Assembly (NCBI RefSeq): GCF_019175385.1
Contig: NC_083337.1
Span: forward strand, 167,041,713-167,105,712
Origin: Lycium barbarum
Taxonomy: Eukaryota; Streptophyta; Magnoliopsida; Solanales; Solanaceae
Direction: 5' to 3'
Length of the DNA stretch: 64,000 bases
Part shown: piece by piece, positions 56,048 through 64,000 of the stretch
Layout: every line of letters begins with the position of its first letter
How positions within the stretch are numbered: position 1 is the first letter of the stretch
Position numbers and translations under genes: made by a program
The notes under the pieces: generated by a model
Seen by the model: the letters and a program-made list of their open reading frames with translations, nothing else
Told to the model about the DNA's origin: nothing
The model's database searches: none

Positions 56048-57329
56048 TACTCATGATATTATTTTTCAAAACTTAAAACCAAACCTTTTGGTTGTTAAAT
56101 ACTTCGAAAATAATGACAATGAAATCAATAATCAGCTAATTCATATCTGATGAGAGAATTTCCTTTGCAACATCCCTATTCGTAATAATTTATCATCCCC
56201 GTGACCACCACGGAAAAAAAAAATCCTACATAAAATAAAGAACAAAAAAGATTTTTTTTTTTTTTTAAAATGGACCACATATTGCATATAAATATAATTC
56301 GGCTAAATACCTAAATTGTAAGAAAAGGAGTACCTTTGCAAACTACATAATTTATTCTTGCTAGGTGAGTGAAACATAATTGAAGGAATATCTTTAAAAT
56401 AACCTCAAAATGTATGGTGTTTCTTTTGACAAAAGAAAGTAGATTTATGAGAATAACTAACCCGAATTGTCATCAAAACCTTTTGAGCTCTGTAGAAATC
56501 TCCGCACCACAATCTGCATAAAAAGAAAAGTGAGTTAAGCAGAAGACTAAACACAAATGAAACAACGTTTAAGCAGAACACAAATGAAACATTTTATGAC
56601 TGTTGATCTTTTTAAGCTATGCGAAACTGAAGAGCAATAAAGGAAAAGATGTGATTATAAGAATTAAGAGGTGTAATTAAGAAAATTAAAGTGAGTGACT
56701 ATTGGTTTTACTTTTATGAATATATAGCACATTAATTATTAATTTTTAAAATGAGGAGAAAATTCAAAAAAAATGAGAAAAAAGATAAATAGGAATGGTG
56801 GTCATAGAGAGGTGTCACATCACCTTATCTATGCCTAACTTTATATTATATATAGATTGGTTTAGCATCTGAAAGTTATAGTTTAGGGAGATAACGTAAA
56901 TTAGGCATAGTTTAAGTATGAACGAATAAAAATGTGATAGTATAGGGGGATTTTAGCACATGAAAGTTATAATTCAGGGAGTAACGCAAAAACTAGGCAT
57001 AGTTTAAGCGTTCGGTATGAAAACTAAATATTTTTCACTTTATTTGAAATTTTGAAGTTCGAGTTGAAGATGAATTTGTGTTTGGTTATAATTTTTGCAA
57101 AGAGTATTTGGTTATTTGAATGTACTTAAGTGGGGGGTGGGAAAGTGAAACAGGATTATCCAAATTCTAAATACAACTTCAAATTATATTTAAAATTTTT
57201 ATGATCAAACGATAATTTTTAAATAAAGTAAAAGAAATTCTGTAAAAAAGTAAAAATTTCTCATGGCCAAACGGTCACGTGATAGTTTAGGGGGGTTTGA
57301 TCTGTTATCTCTTAAAATATATAGATATT
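56048..57329. other. Intergenic DNA, no gene
   Basis: AT-rich. The phrase TTTAGCA(T/C)(C/A)TGAAAGTTATA(G/A)TT occurs near 56865 and 56953, a local duplication. No frame or motif that can be supported. Confidence 0.45.
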
Positions 57330-57592
57330 GAGCCCGTTTGGATTGGCTTACAGCTTAAAGCTGTTTGCAGCTTATAAGCTGAAAAAAATAAGTTGGGGTA
57401 GTCCAACTTATTTTTTTTGGCTTATAAGCTGTTTTCAGCTTATAAGCTGCTTTAGATAAACTAAGTCAAATGGGTCCAATTATTTTTTTGAGCTTATTTT
57501 AAGCATAAAATGACTTTAAGTTGGCCAGCCAAACACTCAAAAAAGCTGAAAACAGCTTATAAGTCAACTTATAAGCCAATCCAAACGGGCTC
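57330..57592. mobile_element. MITE with GAGCCCGTTTGG termini
   Basis: The left end GAGCCCGTTTGGATTGGCTT and the right end AAGCCAATCCAAACGGGCTC are exact reverse complements. Inside are further AGCTTATAAGCTG palindromes. It is flanked by ATT on both sides (57327-57329 and 57593-57595), a 3-bp TSD that fits PIF/Harbinger-type insertion. 263 bp, no coding. Confidence 0.88.
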
Positions 57593-58227
57593 ATTATCAT
57601 TTTGATTCGTGTATGTTATTGTTATATTGTTTAGTTAACTTACATTATCAGATTATAAATATTTTCTTTCATCGTATGTGGATAAAGTGTTTAATGGGAT
57701 AAGAGCTACAACGTTAATTCTTCCGAAAGAATAGAGGAGATGGAAAACGTAGCATGGGTCAGAAAAACGGTCTTTTCTTTTCCCTGTTCCTCTGTTTTTC
57801 CCCCTGTCCCAACCGAAAGAAACAGAATCTTTAATTATTATTATTTTTTTCCCTCTCCATTTTTCCTTTGGGATCGATATTATGTAGCAATTAAATTCTT
57901 TATCATTTCAAAACTTTTTCAAGTAGCAAGAGAGGCATACCCATTGACGCACCTTGCATTTTCTCTTCGTGTAGGAATTTTTGGGCTTTTCCAAAGGGGT
58001 ATTCTCATGTGTCACATTTGGCCATTTTGAGAACAAATTTGAATATTTGAATTTGGAACACACCATTACAATTTCTCTTTTATCTTTCACCAGAATTTTC
58101 CACATTGTTGCTAGTTTAAGGGGAATTTTAGGGGAGAAAAGTAGCTATCAAAAACCCATATTTGTGACGCCTTTGTCTCCCTAAAGGTTCTTTTTTGTTG
58201 AATTTATATGATATTTAAATTTCTACA
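57593..58227 (+). promoter_or_regulatory. Upstream region of the BSK-type gene
   Basis: About 630 bp between the MITE and the ATG. It is T-rich with a CT-rich stretch (TTTTCCCTGTTCCTCTGTTTTTCCCCCTG) near 57775-57815 that may be a leader or core promoter. No clear TATA box was chosen. Confidence 0.35.
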
Positions 58228-63061
<4,834 letters not shown>

Positions 63062-64000
63062 ATTTGTATAGGTTATTGAATATAGTTCTACATAAGGAGA
63101 CATTGTGTAGAGCACCTTCCTTACATGATTCACCAATATCAACTAATTGTGACACTGAAGGTTTCTTCATAACATCCGTTAGAGTGCAGGTGATTAATTT
63201 TTATTGTGCTTCTGCCTTCTGGGAGAACTGTTGATCTCCCACTTTTGTAAGTTATTGTGATCTGGAGAATTGGGGCCAAATTGTTAGACAAAGTCACAAA
63301 TACAAGTCTATAAGTATTTATTTTTGAACTCTTTATTTTTCTTTATCGATAAACTGCAATATAGCATGAGGTGCAAGATCAGGTACTTTCATTGGCTTAT
63401 ACTGATTTCAGTTGCAGGGGGGAGAAGGGATGTACTAAAAGATTCATGCCATGATCTAAGGCTTGTTTTCCAGCACGTTAGAAGCATATTTCATCAGGCA
63501 GTTGGGAAGTTTATAAATGAATAATTTTCAAGCAATGGTCCTTGAGAAATGATTGAATGCAAGTTGATATATTCACCTAATAAGGGTGTTTGGATAAGTT
63601 AATAAGCTATCCAAACAAGTTTGTAAGCATTTTTTAGCTTCTTGTCAGTTTCAAAAAATTTATCCAAATAATTAAACAAACACATTGCAAAAAAAAAAAT
63701 TAGGAAACTCAGGTGACAGGTATTCGAAACTTCAAACAAATGTCACTTTAGTTTAGTTGCTATATATGTGCTTCTCCAAAAATATGCTTTATCAGAATCT
63801 TGCAGATCGGAGCTCAATTAATGATAATGTGACTCTCAACACAAGATAATTCGACATCAAATTTAGGCAGCAAGAAAATCCTTATATTCAACATGCTTAT
63901 CAACAAGTATGGACTGGATTTCCACCTTCAATCTCTCAAAGAGAACAATATTCATCCAAAACAATCTACCTCAACTGAAGACAGACAAAAGCTATTTCTA
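63062..64000 (+). other. 3' flank of the BSK gene, no further gene recognised
   Basis: The first few hundred bases are probably 3' UTR. TTTGGATAAGTTAATAAGCT near 63590 with a loose inverted partner near 63650 suggests another small element. The rest shows no supported feature. Confidence 0.4.

Overview
The window is nuclear DNA from a flowering plant, almost certainly of the Solanaceae. The evidence is the two spliced host genes of eudicot type, the SINE families typical of nightshades (one ends in TTG repeats next to the 'AAGGTCTGCGTACAC' core), and the Tat-type Gypsy, Copia, hAT, Helitron and PMD/MULE repeats. This assignment is by recognition; no search was run.

Host genes are sparse. They are an intact class I small heat-shock protein gene (14335-14799, +), a broken second sHSP copy (29650-30151, +), a DUF3527-family gene with a 5'-UTR intron (CDS 43467-45622, +), and a ten-exon BSK-type pseudokinase/TPR gene (58228-63061, +).

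Most of the rest is transposable elements. From left to right they are: a decayed Helitron (about 1-5670, -); a MITE carrying a nested Stowaway-like MITE (7838-8585); a decayed hAT element (about 8690-12615, -); a long-inverted-repeat element (12985-13790); a nuclear insertion of organelle DNA with a plastid rpoB fragment and an assembly gap (about 15690-16800); a CACTA end (to 17136); a young complete Tat-lineage Gypsy element (17648-29277, -) with 5-bp target-site duplication (TSD) GCATG; a related solo LTR (30862-31538, TSD TCGAG); a MULE-like element carrying a plant-mobile-domain gene (33394-38032, 10-bp TSD); a SINE with a 19-bp TSD (38691-38870); and a Copia element (47256-56042, TSD AATTA) that contains a 3.16-kb solo LTR of another family (47764-50926, TSD AAATC).

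The most interesting unit is the Tat-lineage Gypsy element. Its gag and pol share one frame and are separated by a single UAG followed by CAA UCA, the tobamovirus-type readthrough context. Its pol carries a second RNase H. Its 3' region carries a spliced gene on the opposite strand, with its own TATA box, an NLS-like cluster and a long coiled coil, and beside it an array of 89-bp tandem repeats. The two sHSP copies look like a former tandem pair now separated by about 15 kb of inserted DNA.
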